Positions 63,305-64,000 of a stretch of DNA of 64,000 bases are shown here, piece by piece; within the stretch, counting starts at the first letter, position 1; each line of letters begins with the position of its first letter. The position numbers and the translations under genes were made by a program. The stretch comes from an uncultured Collinsella sp. (GTDB taxonomy: Bacteria > Actinomycetota > Coriobacteriia > Coriobacteriales > Coriobacteriaceae): contig CAAERJ010000030.1 in NCBI GenBank assembly GCA_900758375.1, forward strand, positions 21,439-85,438, written 5' to 3'. The notes beneath the pieces are model-generated. The model did not search any database and had not been told where the DNA came from. It saw only the letters and a list, made by a program, of their open reading frames with translations.

Positions 63305-63946
63305 ATGAAAATCGCTCTGATCAATGAGAACTCTCAGAACTCCAAGAACCCTATGATTGAGGCTGCCCTTAAGAAGGTTGTCGAGCCCATGGGCCACACT
63401 GTCTTTAACTATGGCATGTATGCCGATGCCGACTCCAAGCCCCTCACCTACGTGCAGAACGGCATCCTTGCCGCCGTGCTGCTCAACTCCGGCGCTGCCG
63501 ACTACGTCGTGACCGGCTGCGGCACCGGCGAGGGCGCCATGCTCGCCTGCAACTCCTTCCCCGGCGTGCTGTGTGGCCACGTTGCCGACCCGCTCGACGC
63601 CTACACCTTTGCCCAGGTCAACGATGGCAACGCCGTCGCCATGCCCTTCGCCCTCAAGAACGGCTGGGGCCAGGAGCTCAACCTTGAGTACACCTTCGAG
63701 AAGCTCTTTGGCTTTGGTTCGGGAAACGGCTACCCCGCCGAGCGCGTTGAGCCCGAGCAGCGCAACAAGAAGATCCTCGACGGCGTGCGCGCTGTGACCA
63801 TGCGCCCGCTCGTCGACGTCCTGGGCGAGATCGATCAGGACCTGGTGAAGGGCGCACTTGCCGGCGAGCACTTCCAGGAGTACTTCTTTGCCAACGCAAC
63901 CGACGAGGCCATCATCGCCAAGGTCAAGGAAATTCTGGACCTCTAA
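63305..63946 (+). CDS. RpiB/LacA/LacB family isomerase, DhuI-like
   Basis: A 213-aa sugar isomerase of the RpiB/LacAB family with an extra C-terminal region of about 60 residues not found in the 150-aa RpiB enzymes. The active-site loop VVTGCGTGEGAMLACNSFPG lies near residue 67 and the anion-binding loop near NDGNAVAMPF at residue 106. The long form with a C-terminal extension matches streptococcal DhuI, which isomerises the unsaturated uronate released from hyaluronan or chondroitin; this is recalled from family knowledge, not searched. GAAGG lies 11 nt before the ATG. It follows the SDR gene and completes a uronate route to KDG. Confidence 0.85.
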   Translation: MKIALINENSQNSKNPMIEAALKKVVEPMGHTVFNYGMYADADSKPLTYVQNGILAAVLLNSGAADYVVTGCGTGEGAMLACNSFPGVLCGHVADPLDAYTFAQVNDGNAVAMPFALKNGWGQELNLEYTFEKLFGFGSGNGYPAERVEPEQRNKKILDGVRAVTMRPLVDVLGEIDQDLVKGALAGEHFQEYFFANATDEAIIAKVKEILDL

Positions 63947-64000
63947 TCGCATGACTCATTGCAGCTGACGCAAGCGGCGGTCGTCCCATGTACGGGACGA

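Overview
The window is high-GC, gene-dense chromosomal DNA that fits a gut coriobacterium (Actinomycetota), most likely Collinsella or a close relative. The evidence is a combination of traits: a type III and a type I glutamine synthetase, a GlnR-like regulator, a SARP-type regulator, an NAD-dependent ligase, a LPXTG pilus locus, a tmRNA gene, and many small palindromic intergenic repeats. The species call is inference; no rRNA gene is present to settle it. Nearly all genes are intact and follow strong AGGAG-type ribosome binding sites.

Layout. 1-9.2 kb: ferredoxin-flavodoxin protein, glutamine synthetase III, then a folate/B12 methionine operon (metF, a separate MetH activation-domain protein, and a MetH lacking that domain) and a PFL/UPF0210 protein. 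9.2-14 kb: a nested palindrome, a methyltransferase, a YhbY RNA-binding protein and a 998-aa SARP/P-loop regulator. 14.3-19.2 kb: amino-sugar genes (nagB, PTS EIIA, glmM), rpsI-rplM and a patatin-like lipase. 19.6-24.9 kb: tmRNA, a hypothetical protein, an RHH-PIN toxin-antitoxin pair, a metal P-type ATPase with a small partner protein, then about 780 bp of repeats. 24.9-28.4 kb: gatCAB. 28.7-37.7 kb: a sortase-assembled pilus locus (adhesin, minor pilin, major pilin, class C sortase). 38.2-51.9 kb: HAD hydrolase, MFS transporter, moaA with a moaC-mobB fusion, a nuclease-like protein, MATE pump with MerR regulator, ligA, HtrA, and the GlnR-like regulator beside glnA. 53.4-64 kb: a sugar-acid/uronate catabolic region (LacI regulator, kdgK, eda, GntR, IlvD/Edd dehydratase, GntP permease, second GntR, SDR dehydrogenase, RpiB/LacAB isomerase) that converges on 2-keto-3-deoxygluconate and KDPG.

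Most unusual feature: between the sortase gene and the major pilin lies a tandemly duplicated unit of about 480 bp. Each copy holds a ribosome-binding site and a 49- or 50-residue single-span, arginine-rich membrane peptide. About 103 bp upstream of each peptide is a 14-bp perfect match to the Gram-positive LexA (SOS) box. Converging on the 3' end of each peptide gene is a short predicted RNA with a terminator hairpin. This resembles a SOS-induced type I toxin-antitoxin module and I know of no description of it; function is inference.

The window also carries several families of palindromic repeats: nested palindromes with compensatory changes in the stems (3 full copies), a 60-65 bp inverted repeat (4 copies, two of which bracket a nuclease-like gene), and a terminator hairpin family with a conserved loop.
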